Shown: positions 55,787 through 64,000, counted from the first letter of the stretch. The stretch is DNA of 64,000 nt from Burkholderia seminalis DSM 23518 (GCF_902832885.1 NZ_CADFDK010000001.1:620001-684000), one strand, 5' to 3'. Translations and numbers: made by a program. The notes: a model not told the origin generated them from the sequence alone.

Positions 55787-57873
55787 CGCCCCGCGCGCCG
55801 GGCGCGGCGCCCCTCGAGGATCAGCAGCCCGAGCAGATACGGTGCGCCGATCAGCGCGGTCAGCACGCCTGCCGGCACTTCGCGCGGCGCGACGACCGTG
55901 CGCGCGGCCAGATCCGCGACACCGAGGATCAGCGCGCCGCACGCGGCCGCGAGCCACAGCCGCGTGCGATGCCGGCGCGCGCCGAGCATCGTCGCGACGT
56001 GCGGCGCCATCAGCCCGATGAAGCCGACCGGCCCGACCGCCGCGACGGCCGCACACGCGGCGAGCGTCGCGATCGTCAGTGCGAGCGGCCGCAGCACGGC
56101 CACCGGCAAGCCGAGCGCGGCGGCCTGGTCGTCGCCGAGCGCGAGCATGTCGAGCGGTTTCGCGAGCCATGCGAACACGGGCACCGCGAGCACGCACCAC
56201 GGCAGCAGCATCGACACCTCGCCCCAGCTGCGGCCATAGGTGCCGCCGACGAGCCACACGACGAAGCGCGCGGGCTGCACGCTTTCCTGCGTGATCAGCC
56301 ATTGCGCGAGCGTGGTCCACAACGCGCCGATGACGATCCCGGTCAGCGCGACCGCGAGCGGCGCGTAGCGATGCCGGTGATTCAGCGCGAGCGTGATCGC
56401 GAGCGACAGGCCGCCGCCGATCAGCGCGGCGGCCGCGAGCGTCACGTGGCCCATCAGCGGCCACGTCGACAACGCGAACAACGTGACGAGCCCCGCGCCC
56501 TGCGTGACGCCGAGCACTTCGGGGCCCGCGAGCGGATTGCGCACGACGCTCTGCATCGCGACGCCGCTGACGGCGAGCAGCGCACCCGCGAGCAGCGCGC
56601 ACAGCAGGCGCGGCATGCGCAGGTCGATCAGCATCCGCGCGAGCCCATCCTGCCCCGACAGCGCGGCCGACCAGCGCGCGGGCGACAGCCATTCGGGGCC
56701 GGCCGACACGCCGACCCACACCGCGAGTGCGCCGGCCACGACGAACAGCGCCGTGCGCAGCGGCCAGCCGAGCCGTTCGAGCCAGCCGACGAGCCGCGCC
56801 GAGCCGCCGCCCGCCGCCGGTTCCGCCGCGGCATGGAGCACGCCCGACCAGGCGGCGCCGCGCCGGATCATCGCGAGCATTAACGGCGTGCCGACCAGCG
56901 CGATCGCGACGCCGGTCGACAGCGTCGCGTCGAGGCCCGACGCGAGTACCGCGCTGTCGGTGACGAGCACGAGCGCGCCGCCGGCGAGCGCCGACAGCGG
57001 CACCAGCACGCCGAGCCGCGCGGCGCGCGCGCCGCGCACCTGGCGCAGCAGGTTCGGCGCGACGAGGCCGACATACGACAGCGGGCCCGCGATACTGACG
57101 GCCACGCTCGTGAACGCGACCGCGACGATCGTCGCGGCGAGCCGTGTCGCATCGACACGCACGCCGGCCGCGGCCGCCGCGTCGTCGCCGAGCGTGAGCG
57201 GATTCAGCGGCCGGATCACGAACGGCAGCGCGACCAGCGGCACGACGAGCCAGCGGGCGGCGAGCGCGAGGCCCGTCGCGCCCGGCTGGTAAAGGCTGCC
57301 GTTGGTCCACAGCGCGGCGCCCGCGATGTTCTGCTCGAAAAACGCGAGCACGAGCGTCGACAGCGCGGCGAACAGCAGCATGCACACGCTGCCCGCAAGC
57401 ACGAGCCGCAGCGGTGTCGCGCGCCAGCCGCCGGCCGCGGCGATCGCGCACGCGGCGGCGGCCAGCCCGCAGACGAACAGCAGCGGCACCGACGCGACGC
57501 CCGCCAGCGCCGGCACGAGCATCGCCGCGAGCAGGCCGAGCTGGGCGCCGCCCGTCACGCCCAGCAGGTCGGGCGACGCGAGCGGATTGCGCGTGAGCGA
57601 CTGGAACAACGCGCCGGCGATCCCGAGGCAACCGCCCGCGACGAGCGCGGCCGCGACGCGCGGCAGGTTGAGGTCGAACAGGAACACGTGCGCGAGCGCC
57701 GCGGCATCGCTGCCGGGCGCCGCGTCCCACCACACGCGCAGGTCGGGCGCGACACGCAGCGCCGCGAGTACGACGATCAGCGCGACGAGGCCGAACGCGA
57801 TCGCGCCGGCCCGCCCGGTAGCCGCGCCCTTGCCCGCCGCCGCGAGGCGCTTGCGCATCGCGAACGTCGTCAT
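55783..57873 (-). CDS. orbD: Double-length FecCD-type permease OrbD
   Basis: 696-residue inner-membrane permease, about twice a single FecCD unit, like FhuB. Two repeats are visible: the first with [22 protein letters not shown] and [21 protein letters not shown], the second with [21 protein letters not shown] and [21 protein letters not shown]. About 20 membrane segments are expected. Imports ferric ornibactin with ATPase OrbC and binding protein OrbB. ATGA overlaps at both ends. The start [16 protein letters not shown] gives the usual short cytoplasmic lead; the longer frame is a shadow of orbC. Confidence 0.94.
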   Translation of the reverse strand: MTTFAMRKRLAAAGKGAATGRAGAIAFGLVALIVVLAALRVAPDLRVWWDAAPGSDAAALAHVFLFDLNLPRVAAALVAGGCLGIAGALFQSLTRNPLASPDLLGVTGGAQLGLLAAMLVPALAGVASVPLLFVCGLAAAACAIAAAGGWRATPLRLVLAGSVCMLLFAALSTLVLAFFEQNIAGAALWTNGSLYQPGATGLALAARWLVVPLVALPFVIRPLNPLTLGDDAAAAAGVRVDATRLAATIVAVAFTSVAVSIAGPLSYVGLVAPNLLRQVRGARAARLGVLVPLSALAGGALVLVTDSAVLASGLDATLSTGVAIALVGTPLMLAMIRRGAAWSGVLHAAAEPAAGGGSARLVGWLERLGWPLRTALFVVAGALAVWVGVSAGPEWLSPARWSAALSGQDGLARMLIDLRMPRLLCALLAGALLAVSGVAMQSVVRNPLAGPEVLGVTQGAGLVTLFALSTWPLMGHVTLAAAALIGGGLSLAITLALNHRHRYAPLAVALTGIVIGALWTTLAQWLITQESVQPARFVVWLVGGTYGRSWGEVSMLLPWCVLAVPVFAWLAKPLDMLALGDDQAAALGLPVAVLRPLALTIATLAACAAVAAVGPVGFIGLMAPHVATMLGARRHRTRLWLAAACGALILGVADLAARTVVAPREVPAGVLTALIGAPYLLGLLILEGRRARRAGR

Positions 57874-58718
57874 ACGGCGAGATCCCGGTCGAAGACGCCG
57901 GCCGCCCGCGGCGCGCCGTCGGTGGTCGGACCGTAGGCCGGTACGCACATCGGCGCGCCCGTCTGCGGATGCGCGAGCTTCAGCATGTCGACGCCGAACG
58001 CCGCGCGCAGCCGCGCCGGATCGAGCATCGCGTCGGGCGTGCCCTGCGCGACGAGACGGCCCGCGCGCATCAGCACGATCTCGTCGCTGTACGCGGCCGC
58101 CTGGTTCAGGTCGTGCAGCACCCATACGATCGTCAGCCCGCGCGTGCGGTTCAGCGTGCGCAGTGCGTCGAGGATGTCGAGCTGGTGATGGATGTCGAGA
58201 TAGGTCGTCGGTTCGTCGAGCAGCACGATCGGCGCCTGCTGCGCGAGCGCCATCGCGATCCACGCGCGCTGGCGTTCCCCGCCCGACAGCGCGCCGACGT
58301 CGCGCTCCGCGTCGTCGGCGAGGCCGCTCGTGTCGAGCGCCTCGTCGATCGCCGCATGGTCGGCCCGCGACAGGCCGCGCAGGAAGCCGCCGTACGCATA
58401 GCGCCCGTAGGCGACGAGTTCGCGCACCGTGAGGCCCGACGGAATCTGGTTGAACTGCGCGAGCATCGTCAGCTCGCGCGCGAGCGCGCGACGGCGAAAC
58501 GATGCGAGCGGCCGGCCGTTCACCTCGACATGGCCGGCACGCGCGGGCTGCAGGCCCGCGAGCGTGCGCAGCAGCGTGCTCTTGCCGCAGCCGTTCGGTC
58601 CGCACAGCGCGGTGACGCGGCCGGCCGCGATCGACAGGTCCAGCCCGTCGATCACGACATGGTCGCGATACCCTACCGACAGCCCGCGCGCGGCAAGCGC
58701 GGCGGTACTACGCGTCAT
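57870..58718 (-). CDS. orbC: Ferric-ornibactin ABC importer ATPase OrbC
   Basis: 282-residue ATP-binding protein of the FecE/FhuC type. Walker A is LCGPNGCGKSTLLRTL near residue 43, the signature is VGALSGGERQRAWIAMALAQ, Walker B is PIVLLDEPTTYLDI, and the switch is IVWVLHDLNQAAAYSDE. Energises OrbD. ATG 58718 has GGAGG upstream and overlaps the orbG stop by one base. The longer frame is a shadow of orbG. Confidence 0.95.
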   Translation of the reverse strand: MTRSTAALAARGLSVGYRDHVVIDGLDLSIAAGRVTALCGPNGCGKSTLLRTLAGLQPARAGHVEVNGRPLASFRRRALARELTMLAQFNQIPSGLTVRELVAYGRYAYGGFLRGLSRADHAAIDEALDTSGLADDAERDVGALSGGERQRAWIAMALAQQAPIVLLDEPTTYLDIHHQLDILDALRTLNRTRGLTIVWVLHDLNQAAAYSDEIVLMRAGRLVAQGTPDAMLDPARLRAAFGVDMLKLAHPQTGAPMCVPAYGPTTDGAPRAAGVFDRDLAV

Positions 58719-59725
58719 CAATCCTCCGTTCGGTCGCGCGGGACCGTATAGCTCTGCGCCATCGCGACGACGACCTTGCGCGGCCCCTCGAACGGGTCGC
58801 GCGCGTGCGCGGTCAGCATGTTGTCGAGCATCAGCACGTCGCCGGTGCGCCACGGGAACACGATGCGCTGCTGGTCGAGCACGCCGCGAATCTCCGCGAG
58901 CGCGTCGGCCTCGAGCGGTTCGCCGTCGCCGTAGTACACGTTGCGCGGCACGTTCTCGAGCCCGACCGCATCGACGAGCGCTTCCTGCATGTCGTCGTCG
59001 AGCGCCGACAGGTGGAACAGGTTCGCCTGGTTGAACCACACGCGGTCGCCGGTGCGCGGATGGCGCGCGACGGCCTGGCAGCGTTCGCGCGTGCGCAGCA
59101 GCAGCTCGCCGTCGTCGTCGGTGCGCCACGCGCATTCGATGCCGCGCGCCGCGCACATCCGCTCGACCTCGGCCGGCTCGTCGGTGCCGAACGACTGCTG
59201 CCACGGCAGGTCGAGCCCCTGGCCGAAATTGCGCACGTACAGCAGCTCGCGCTTCTTGAAACGCGCGACCAGCGCCGGATCGAGCGCGCGATACACCGCG
59301 CGGCTGTCCGCGATCGGCGTGGCGCCGCCCTTCGGCGCGGCGAGCGCGCAGTGGAACCAGATCCGCAGCGGCCATTCGCGCGTGTACGACTGCTCGTTGT
59401 GCAGCGGAATCGCGCGGTGCGGCGGATATTCGGTCGACGTGTAGACCGCGCCCTCGACCTGGCTGCGCGGCGTCGACGCGTATTCATAGCCGATCAGCGG
59501 ATCGCCGAACGATGCCGCGAACTGCTGGAACGCGTCGATCGACGGCACGTGAAAACCCGTGAACAGCACACCGCCCGCCCGTTCGAGCGCGTCGGCCGCG
59601 ATCTCGCGCGCGAGCGGCGCGACATCGTCGATCGACATCCCGTCGCCGCCGCGCGGCGACACGACGGTGGGCAGCCCCGGCTCGATACGCAGGTCGTCGA
59701 GCGTCGGCAACGAAAGCAGGGTCAT
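58718..59725 (-). CDS. orbG: Aspartyl beta-hydroxylase OrbG (SyrP/TauD type)
   Basis: 335-residue Fe(II)/2-oxoglutarate dioxygenase of the TauD/SyrP group. The metal ligands are in PLHNEQSYTREWPLRIWF (His-x-Glu) and MLTAHARDPFEGPRKVVVAM (distal His, with an Arg for oxoglutarate). Predicted to hydroxylate the beta-carbon of the Asp carried by OrbI, giving the hydroxyaspartate iron ligand of ornibactin. 45 bases downstream of orbH's stop. Confidence 0.93.
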   Translation of the reverse strand: MTLLSLPTLDDLRIEPGLPTVVSPRGGDGMSIDDVAPLAREIAADALERAGGVLFTGFHVPSIDAFQQFAASFGDPLIGYEYASTPRSQVEGAVYTSTEYPPHRAIPLHNEQSYTREWPLRIWFHCALAAPKGGATPIADSRAVYRALDPALVARFKKRELLYVRNFGQGLDLPWQQSFGTDEPAEVERMCAARGIECAWRTDDDGELLLRTRERCQAVARHPRTGDRVWFNQANLFHLSALDDDMQEALVDAVGLENVPRNVYYGDGEPLEADALAEIRGVLDQQRIVFPWRTGDVLMLDNMLTAHARDPFEGPRKVVVAMAQSYTVPRDRTED

Positions 59726-59769
59726 GCAACGTCCTCTTCAGGTGGCGCGCCGGATCACGGCGCAGCAGG

Positions 59770-60012
59770 TCACGATGCGCGCGTCGCGCGCTCGCCGTCC
59801 ATCGCGCGGCGCAGGCTCGCCGGGCGCATGTCGGTCCAGACGGTCTCGATGTGCGCGAGACAGTCCGCCTTCGGGCCGCTCACGCCGACTTCGCGCCAGC
59901 CGGCCGGCACGGGCCGGAACGTCGGCCAGATCGAATACTGTTCTTCGTCGTTGATGACGACCGTGTAGACGAGATCGTCGGTGTCGGCGGTAGGCGTCGG
60001 GGCTTGCGTCAT
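59770..60012 (-). CDS. orbH: MbtH-like protein OrbH
   Basis: 80-residue helper that binds and activates adenylation domains of the synthetases. The family signature is complete: [19 protein letters not shown], then [20 protein letters not shown] and PASLR. The start [17 protein letters not shown] gives the normal length. First gene after the OrbS-type promoter that overlaps the end of orbS. Confidence 0.95.
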   Translation of the reverse strand: MTQAPTPTADTDDLVYTVVINDEEQYSIWPTFRPVPAGWREVGVSGPKADCLAHIETVWTDMRPASLRRAMDGERATRAS

Positions 60013-60076
60013 GATCGGAAATCGCTGAGGCGGTTGAAGGAGGCGAAGCGGCGGGTTCGGCCGCTCCTGCCTGATA

Positions 60077-60101
60077 GACGATTGGCCGGCGCGTTTTTTT
60101 A
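60077..60101 (-). promoter_or_regulatory. OrbS-type promoter for orbH, overlapping the orbS stop
   Basis: Leftward strand: TAAAAAAACGCGCC starting at 60101 and CGTC at 60080-60077, 21 bases from the first T. The first TAA is also the orbS stop codon. The following CGTCTATCAGG equals that of the orbE promoter. It should let OrbS drive orbH-G-C-D-F-B. Confidence 0.82.
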
Positions 60102-60767
60102 CCGCCGCCGCGCGCGGCCGCCCAGGAACACCGGGCATGCGACGCCGCGATGGCACGCGTCGAGGCATTCCGCGCAGTGGCGCTCCGCGTCGCGCACCAT
60201 GAAATGCACGAGCGTCTGCGATACGTTCAGCGCGCGCGCCGCGGTCTGCAGCGTTTCCTCGCGCAGCCGCACCATCTCGAAGGCCGCGCGGCTGCGCGCC
60301 GGCAGGTCGTCGAGCGCGGCCCACACGCGCCGCAGCGTGTCGCGCGTCATCAGCGCGGCTTCCGGTGTCGGCTCGGGCGACGGCACGTCGAAGCCGTCGT
60401 CCTCTTCCGTGTGATAGACGTTTTCGAGGCTTTGCCGGCGGCACGCGTCGATCGACGCATTGCGCACCATCCGCGTCACGTACGCGACCGGCTGGCGCAC
60501 CGCGTCCTGGTTCGGGAATTCGACGAGCTTCACGAACACGTCGTGCACGACGTCCTCGGCGCGGCTCGCGCACCCGACGAAGCCGCGCGCGACATTGACG
60601 AGCATCGTACGATGCGAGATCAGCACATCGAGCAGCGCGCCCTGCGCGCGGGGCTCCGACGCACGGCGCGTACGCGGCGCGGCGCGCGGCGGCAGGTCCG
60701 GACAACTGCCGAGGAACGGGTTCGCCGCTGCCGCCGCCGGTCGGTCGAGCACTTCCGCCATGGCCAT
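60099..60767 (-). CDS. orbS: Iron-starvation ECF sigma factor OrbS
   Basis: 222-residue ECF sigma factor. Region 2 is [26 protein letters not shown] in two pieces, region 4 is [20 protein letters not shown] followed by [18 protein letters not shown]. The end has a Cys cluster, [20 protein letters not shown] (C-x2-C-x3-C-x5-C); this C-terminal extension is reported to sense iron in the Burkholderia cenocepacia protein. No anti-sigma gene is adjacent. ATG 60767 (GGAG 7 bases before) is used; the frame reaches 60827 but would include the Fur-box-like site. Confidence 0.94.
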   Translation of the reverse strand: MAMAEVLDRPAAAAANPFLGSCPDLPPRAAPRTRRASEPRAQGALLDVLISHRTMLVNVARGFVGCASRAEDVVHDVFVKLVEFPNQDAVRQPVAYVTRMVRNASIDACRRQSLENVYHTEEDDGFDVPSPEPTPEAALMTRDTLRRVWAALDDLPARSRAAFEMVRLREETLQTAARALNVSQTLVHFMVRDAERHCAECLDACHRGVACPVFLGGRARRR

Positions 60768-60811
60768 CGATCTGCTCCGTCTAATTCCGAGATAGCGCAA
60801 TTTAACGTAAA

Positions 60812-60832
60812 CGCAAATCATTCTCAATCCGA
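60812..60832 (-). promoter_or_regulatory. Fur-box-like site before orbS
   Basis: On the leftward strand ATTGAGAATGATTTGCG contains TGAGAAT-G-ATT, close to one half-site plus centre of the Fur 7-1-7 consensus (TGATAAT-G-ATTATCA). Located 45-65 bases before the orbS ATG, where it could block the promoter when iron is high, placing the whole locus under Fur. The right half-site is weak. Confidence 0.6.
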
Positions 60833-61061
60833 TTACAGGATGACCCTTTCAGTTGTCAGGATTTGTCTGAACAATCGGCGGAATCGTCGTGCGGGCGGAG
60901 GGAGCGTGCGTTCGTCCGGCGTACCCGGTTTGCGGGCGGCCGACGCGATCTTTCACGCGCCTGACGAAACGCCTGCACGTGTCATGGGCGGTAGCAACTT
61001 CTTACTACGTGAAATTTTGGGGGCTCGTACGATCGACTTGCCGTTTCCAAGGGAGAAAACC

Positions 61062-61277
61062 ATGAAATCCATCGTGTTGTCCGCTGTCATGGCTGGCGCG
61101 TTGTCGAGCGTGATGCTGACCGGATGCGTTGCCTACCCCGGCCCTGCCGAAGTCACGATCGGCTGGCATGGCGATCGGTACTGGGACGGCAATCGCTATT
61201 GGGAGCGCCGCGACTGGGAAGCCCGGCACCCCGGCCCGCGTGACGACCGTCGCGACGATCAGCGGCCGCAGTGGTAA
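61062..61277 (+). CDS. Small lipoprotein, Tyr/Trp/Arg-rich
   Basis: 71 residues: lipoprotein signal MKSIVLSAVMAGALSSVMLTGC with lipobox LTGC (Cys22), then VAYPGPAEVTIGWHGDRYW and an Arg/Asp-rich tail. GGGAG lies 7 bases before the ATG. Similar tiny lipoproteins with WHGDRYWDG-type repeats are common in proteobacteria but unassigned. It is followed 46 bases later by a second exported micro-protein and a shared terminator. Confidence 0.8.
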   Translation: MKSIVLSAVMAGALSSVMLTGCVAYPGPAEVTIGWHGDRYWDGNRYWERRDWEARHPGPRDDRRDDQRPQW

Positions 61278-61323
61278 AGAAAGGCCGCTCCCCTGATCCG
61301 CCATTCAACGACAGGAACTCGAC

Positions 61324-61461
61324 ATGAAAACGCTACTGAAAACCCTGACCGCCGCGGCCGTCGCCGCCGCCGTGCTCGTACCGGCCATGGCCGAAGCGCA
61401 TCCGCACCGCGTATGCCACTTCGAGCATCACCACCACAAGGTGTGCCGCTGGGTGCGTTGA
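61324..61461 (+). CDS. 45-residue exported His-rich micro-protein
   Basis: MKTLLKTLTAAAVAAAVLVP is a signal peptide (cleavage likely after AMAEA), leaving the mature peptide HPHRVCHFEHHHHKVCRWVR with seven His, two Cys and five basic residues. CxFEHHHHKVC suggests metal binding or a disulfide. It is too short for ordinary gene finding. It is clearly real-looking because of the signal peptide, its partner gene at 61062 and the terminator 20 bases downstream. Function unknown. Confidence 0.75.
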   Translation: MKTLLKTLTAAAVAAAVLVPAMAEAHPHRVCHFEHHHHKVCRWVR

Positions 61462-61480
61462 GCGCCGTGCGGCAGATGCG

Positions 61481-61509
61481 AAAAAGCGCCGGCAAGCCGG
61501 CGCTTTTTT
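61481..61509 (+). terminator. Rho-independent terminator after the micro-protein genes
   Basis: AAAAAGCGCCGGC-AA-GCCGGCGCTTTTTT: a GC stem of 8 bp with a T6 run, directly after the 61324 gene. The A5 on the left also allows termination from the other side. Confidence 0.92.
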
Positions 61510-61544
61510 GTCGTCGCGACAGGAACGGACCGGATGGCCGGGCG

Positions 61545-61867
61545 CTAGCGCTGCCAGTGCTCCGGCGCCAGCCCTGCCTGAAACGACAGGATCACCGCGA
61601 GCCCGGCGCCGTTGATACCGTCCGCCAACTCGACCGCCCCTTCGCGAGACTGCGCGATTCGACATGGGAGGGCGACGCGTCGCGCTGGTAAAAGCCAGCG
61701 ATCGTCTTCCCGGCCGCACTGACCGTCGCACCATAGTCGTGACCGCCGCGCGGCCCGCCGAGGTCGTCGAGTACCGTCAACGCATACCCGCCGACCGACA
61801 TCGTCTGCGCATGCGCCGCGCCCATCGTCGAGACAACGAACAGGACGGCCATCGTGGTGCCCTTCAA
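61545..61867 (-). pseudogene. Frameshifted gene for a small exported protein
   Basis: The leftward strand encodes a signal peptide (MKGTTMAVLFVVSTMGAAHA from a TTG at 61867), then QTMSVGGYALTVLDDLGG and GATVSAAGKTIAGFYQRDAS. After SPSH (about 61660) the frame turns into Ser/Arg-rich nonsense, while the +1 frame continues sensibly as SREGAVELADGINGAG and VILSFQAGLAPEHWQR to a TAG at 61545. A single-base change near 61660 therefore appears to have broken the gene. No family recognised. A real short protein ending at 61592 is less likely. Confidence 0.6.
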
Positions 61868-61927
61868 GCGTATCCCCGTCTCCTCCGGGACAAAACGCCC
61901 GGCTGTCGCCCCTCGCATTCGCCCGCG

Positions 61928-62950
61928 TCAGTAGATGAACAGCCGGATCGTCGCCGTCGCGTCGAACCGACCAATCTTCGGCGGCCCGAACGACTTCAGC
62001 ACCGCGTCCATCAATACGCTCTGGTTCATGACGTTGGACGGGAATTGAGCCAGGTTGAACTGTTCGTTGAACGGAATCGCCTTGCCCTGACTGTCCTCGA
62101 TGCCGATCCCGAAATTACTGTCCTTCGCGGGCACCAGCAAGCCGTTCTGCACCGGATAGCTCGTTTCGAAGTACCCGTCGACGCGTACCGCAACGTTGCA
62201 TTTCTTCGTCAACGACAGCGAAAACCGCTTGCGCGGCACCGCCGGCAGGAAGCCGTTGCCCACCGCCTGCACCTGCCCGAAATTGACGATGCCCGGCTCG
62301 GGAGTCACGAGCACGTCGACGAAGCACGGTGTCGGCTTGAGATTGCGTAGCCCGCTCAGGCGGTACTGGAAGCTCGGGTTGTAAGCATTCAGCCCGAACT
62401 CGCCGTCGAACTGGAACACCGTATAGATGTCGCTCGGCGGTTGAACCCAGTTGCCCTTCTTGCGTACGACAACCTGATAGTCGATGCTGATTCGCGTCTG
62501 CAGGCAACGCTTACGGTCGAAGTCGTACCTGCTGCACGGCGGCACCGAATAGCCGGTGAACACCCCACCCCCGCGGTTGCTGGTCTTGTCGAAGTAATCG
62601 ACCCCCTGGTAGCGGATACCGATCTCGAGCCCCCATGCGGCAGGATTCGTGCGGTTCGGATTCGCGTAGAAATAGATGTTGTCGACCACTTTCAGGCTGC
62701 TGTCGTCACCCAGGTCCTTGTAGCAATAACCCGAGGTTGTGCGCACGGGCGACACCCAGATCACATAGCCGTCCGGCGCATCGGTCGGATACGACGCCAC
62801 GCCGCCGATTGGCTCCGTCAACGAAGTTGCGCCGCTGTTGGTCAGGCAGCGCAGCGCCCAGGCGGGCTGCACGGCCGCGACCAGCAGCAGGAGCACGATC
62901 CAGCGTAACCAGGCCGCGGAGGATGCCCGAAGATGCATTCGCCCGCTCAT
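61928..62950 (-). CDS. Fimbrial adhesin/tip-type protein of a chaperone-usher system
   Basis: 340 residues with a membrane-type signal peptide (WIVLLLLVAAVQPAWA, cut near ALRCL). It has two parts: an N-terminal adhesin-like half with several Cys, and a C-terminal pilin-like half from about residue 215 (CFVDVLVTPEPGIVNFGQVQ) ending TIRLFIY, as expected for a donor-strand pilin domain. It is encoded directly after the chaperone (ATGA overlap), the usual place of a tip adhesin. The ligand is not predictable. Confidence 0.82.
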   Translation of the reverse strand: MSGRMHLRASSAAWLRWIVLLLLVAAVQPAWALRCLTNSGATSLTEPIGGVASYPTDAPDGYVIWVSPVRTTSGYCYKDLGDDSSLKVVDNIYFYANPNRTNPAAWGLEIGIRYQGVDYFDKTSNRGGGVFTGYSVPPCSRYDFDRKRCLQTRISIDYQVVVRKKGNWVQPPSDIYTVFQFDGEFGLNAYNPSFQYRLSGLRNLKPTPCFVDVLVTPEPGIVNFGQVQAVGNGFLPAVPRKRFSLSLTKKCNVAVRVDGYFETSYPVQNGLLVPAKDSNFGIGIEDSQGKAIPFNEQFNLAQFPSNVMNQSVLMDAVLKSFGPPKIGRFDATATIRLFIY

Positions 62951-63693
62951 TTCTTCACGCTCTTGCAGGCACCGGCGTCGCACGCATACTCGACCGCCAC
63001 CTGGCCGCCGTAATCGTCGATATGCGTGACGAACAGCGTCGACGGCGTCGCGGCCTTGAACGGCACGTCGGCCGTGCTCATCGGGCTCACCATCACCGGC
63101 TCGATCGGCACCGTCGTCTTCTGCGCGCCCGCGCTCACGTCGACCACCGTCACGTGATACGGCGTCGGGTTGTCGAACACCAGCTTGTGCGCGGCCGCGT
63201 CGACGCGCAGCGTCATCGGCAGCGTCCAGTCCTCGTCGCGCGCGGGCTGCACGGCCTTCGGCCGGTAAAACAGCTTCATCTGCGTATGCAGTGCGATCTG
63301 CAGCGTGTTCGGCGTGTCGGTCTTCGGCGGCACTTCGCGGATGTTCAGGTAGAACACCGATTCCCGGTCGGCCGGCAGCTCCGTGCCCGGCAGCTTCGCG
63401 ATCCGCAGCACGTTGCGCTCGTTCGCCTCGACGCGCTGCAGCGGCGGCACGACCATCAGCGGCGTCGCGATCTTGTTGCCCTTCGTGTCCTCGAGCCACG
63501 ACTGCACGAGATACGGATACGTCGTGCTCTTGTTGGTGATCGTGACGATCGCCGCCTGTTCGCCTTCGTTGAAGATCACGCGCGTGCGGTCGGGCACGAT
63601 CGCCGCCTGCGCGGCGCCCGCGAGCAACGTACCGGCGGTCGCGAGCACGCACCATGCGCGCCGCGAAAAGGAAAGGGAGAAAGCGTTCTTCAT
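62947..63693 (-). CDS. Periplasmic fimbrial chaperone (PapD-like)
   Basis: 248 residues. Signal peptide MKNAFSLSFSRRAWCVLATAG to GAAQA, then the two-domain immunoglobulin fold: IVPDRTRVIFNEGEQAAIVTI, YPYLVQSWLEDTKGNK and an FYLNIREVPPK motif are the chaperone family hallmarks (an Arg and a Lys there anchor the subunit's C-terminus). It caps fimbrial subunits in the periplasm. ATG 63693 is used; an in-frame ATG at 63705 would add four residues. 16 bases after the usher stop. Confidence 0.93.
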   Translation of the reverse strand: MKNAFSLSFSRRAWCVLATAGTLLAGAAQAAIVPDRTRVIFNEGEQAAIVTITNKSTTYPYLVQSWLEDTKGNKIATPLMVVPPLQRVEANERNVLRIAKLPGTELPADRESVFYLNIREVPPKTDTPNTLQIALHTQMKLFYRPKAVQPARDEDWTLPMTLRVDAAAHKLVFDNPTPYHVTVVDVSAGAQKTTVPIEPVMVSPMSTADVPFKAATPSTLFVTHIDDYGGQVAVEYACDAGACKSVKK

Positions 63694-63709
63694 CGCTGGA
63701 TCCATGAAA

Positions 63710-64000
63710 TCATCGTTCGACCCGCGCGGCCGCTGCATGCGACTCGCCGGACGTCTGGCACGTCACCGGGATCGGCGTGCCTTCGAGTTGAAGCTGGTTC
63801 GGCAGTGCATCGACCGTGCAGAGCGTGCGTTCGCCCGCGCGCACCGCCAGCGTCGACTTCGGCTGAACCTGGGTCAGGAACGCCGCACCGCCCTCGCCGA
63901 CGATGCCGAGCTCCTTGCCGTTCGCCGCGTCCTGCACCGACGCCCCGAACGGCAACGGCTTGCCGGCTGCATCCGTCAGCGTCAGGTACAGGTTGCTGCC
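63710..64000 (-). CDS. Fimbrial outer-membrane usher, C-terminal end only
   Basis: The leftward frame from the window edge reads GSNLYLTLTDAAGKPLPFGA, then SVQDAANGKELGIVGEGGAAF and CTVDALPNQLQLEGTPIPVTC, ending RVER. This is the C-terminal domain of a FimD/PapC usher (PFGA...G..G.VG..G..F pattern and a late disulfide pair). Only the last 96 codons are in the window. Upstream of, and cotranscribed with, the chaperone and adhesin genes. Confidence 0.9.
   Translation of the reverse strand, partial: GSNLYLTLTDAAGKPLPFGASVQDAANGKELGIVGEGGAAFLTQVQPKSTLAVRAGERTLCTVDALPNQLQLEGTPIPVTCQTSGESHAAAARVER

Noticed and set aside
60768-60827. N-terminal extension of orbS
   Set aside because: It overlaps the Fur-box-like site and has no ribosome site, whereas ATG 60767 has GGAG at 7 bases.

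Overview
The window looks like the chromosome of a Burkholderia species, most likely of the Burkholderia cepacia complex. The evidence is very high GC with strongly GC-biased third codon positions, a complete ornibactin (orb) siderophore locus in its characteristic gene order, and proteobacterial cobalamin genes built on tightly overlapping ATGA junctions. No tRNA, rRNA, CRISPR array, insertion sequence or phage gene was seen.

Positions 1-8078 and 17300-28138 hold two blocks of cobalamin (vitamin B12) genes. In the first, cobL-cbiD-cobK run leftward and cobG-cobH-cobI-cobJ run rightward behind a cobalamin riboswitch. In the second, cobW, cobN with an in-frame ChlI-like AAA+ domain, and a VWA gene (cobalt chelation) run leftward, while cobA-cobE-cobO-cobB run rightward. 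These two operons diverge from a pair of back-to-back cobalamin riboswitches flanking a perfect 13-bp inverted repeat. The pathway is mixed: oxygen-pathway enzymes (CobG, CobK, CobL, CobI, CobH) sit with anaerobic-type parts (CbiD in place of CobF, and a CbiG-like region fused to CobJ).

Positions 8079-17240 carry accessory and housekeeping genes: a degraded LysR fragment, a secreted GH18 chitinase with two chitin-binding modules, and a probable organic-acid catabolic operon (CoA-transferase, CitMHS transporter, acyl-CoA dehydrogenase, IclR regulator) with a palindromic operator candidate upstream. A Nudix hydrolase, a low-molecular-weight phosphatase-like protein, a DUF1993 protein and a YaiI/YqxD protein follow. 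Positions 28167-30027 hold a BamE-like lipoprotein and an M20 amidohydrolase.

Positions 30498-60830 are the ornibactin locus. OrbS (an iron-starvation sigma factor with a Cys-rich tail, behind a Fur-box-like site) is predicted to drive three promoters that share one architecture: TAA(A/T)-rich -35, 21 nt to CGTC. They serve orbH-G-C-D-F-B (MbtH protein, Asp hydroxylase, importer, reductase), orbI-J-K-pvdA-orbA-pvdF-orbL (two synthetases, tailoring enzymes, receptor) and the divergent exporter orbE. The adenylation-domain codes agree with hydroxyornithine-Asp-Ser-hydroxyornithine, the Asp module has an epimerase domain, and a terminal condensation domain is available for release onto putrescine.

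Positions 61062-64000 carry two tiny exported proteins with a strong terminator, a frameshifted gene remnant, and the end of a chaperone-usher fimbrial operon (usher, chaperone, tip-type fimbrial protein) that runs out of the window. Most of the content belongs to described systems. The best novel leads are the G7 tract that fuses CobN to ChlI, the symmetric riboswitch/inverted-repeat control region, the extra carrier domain at the end of OrbJ, and the organic-acid operon with its palindrome.
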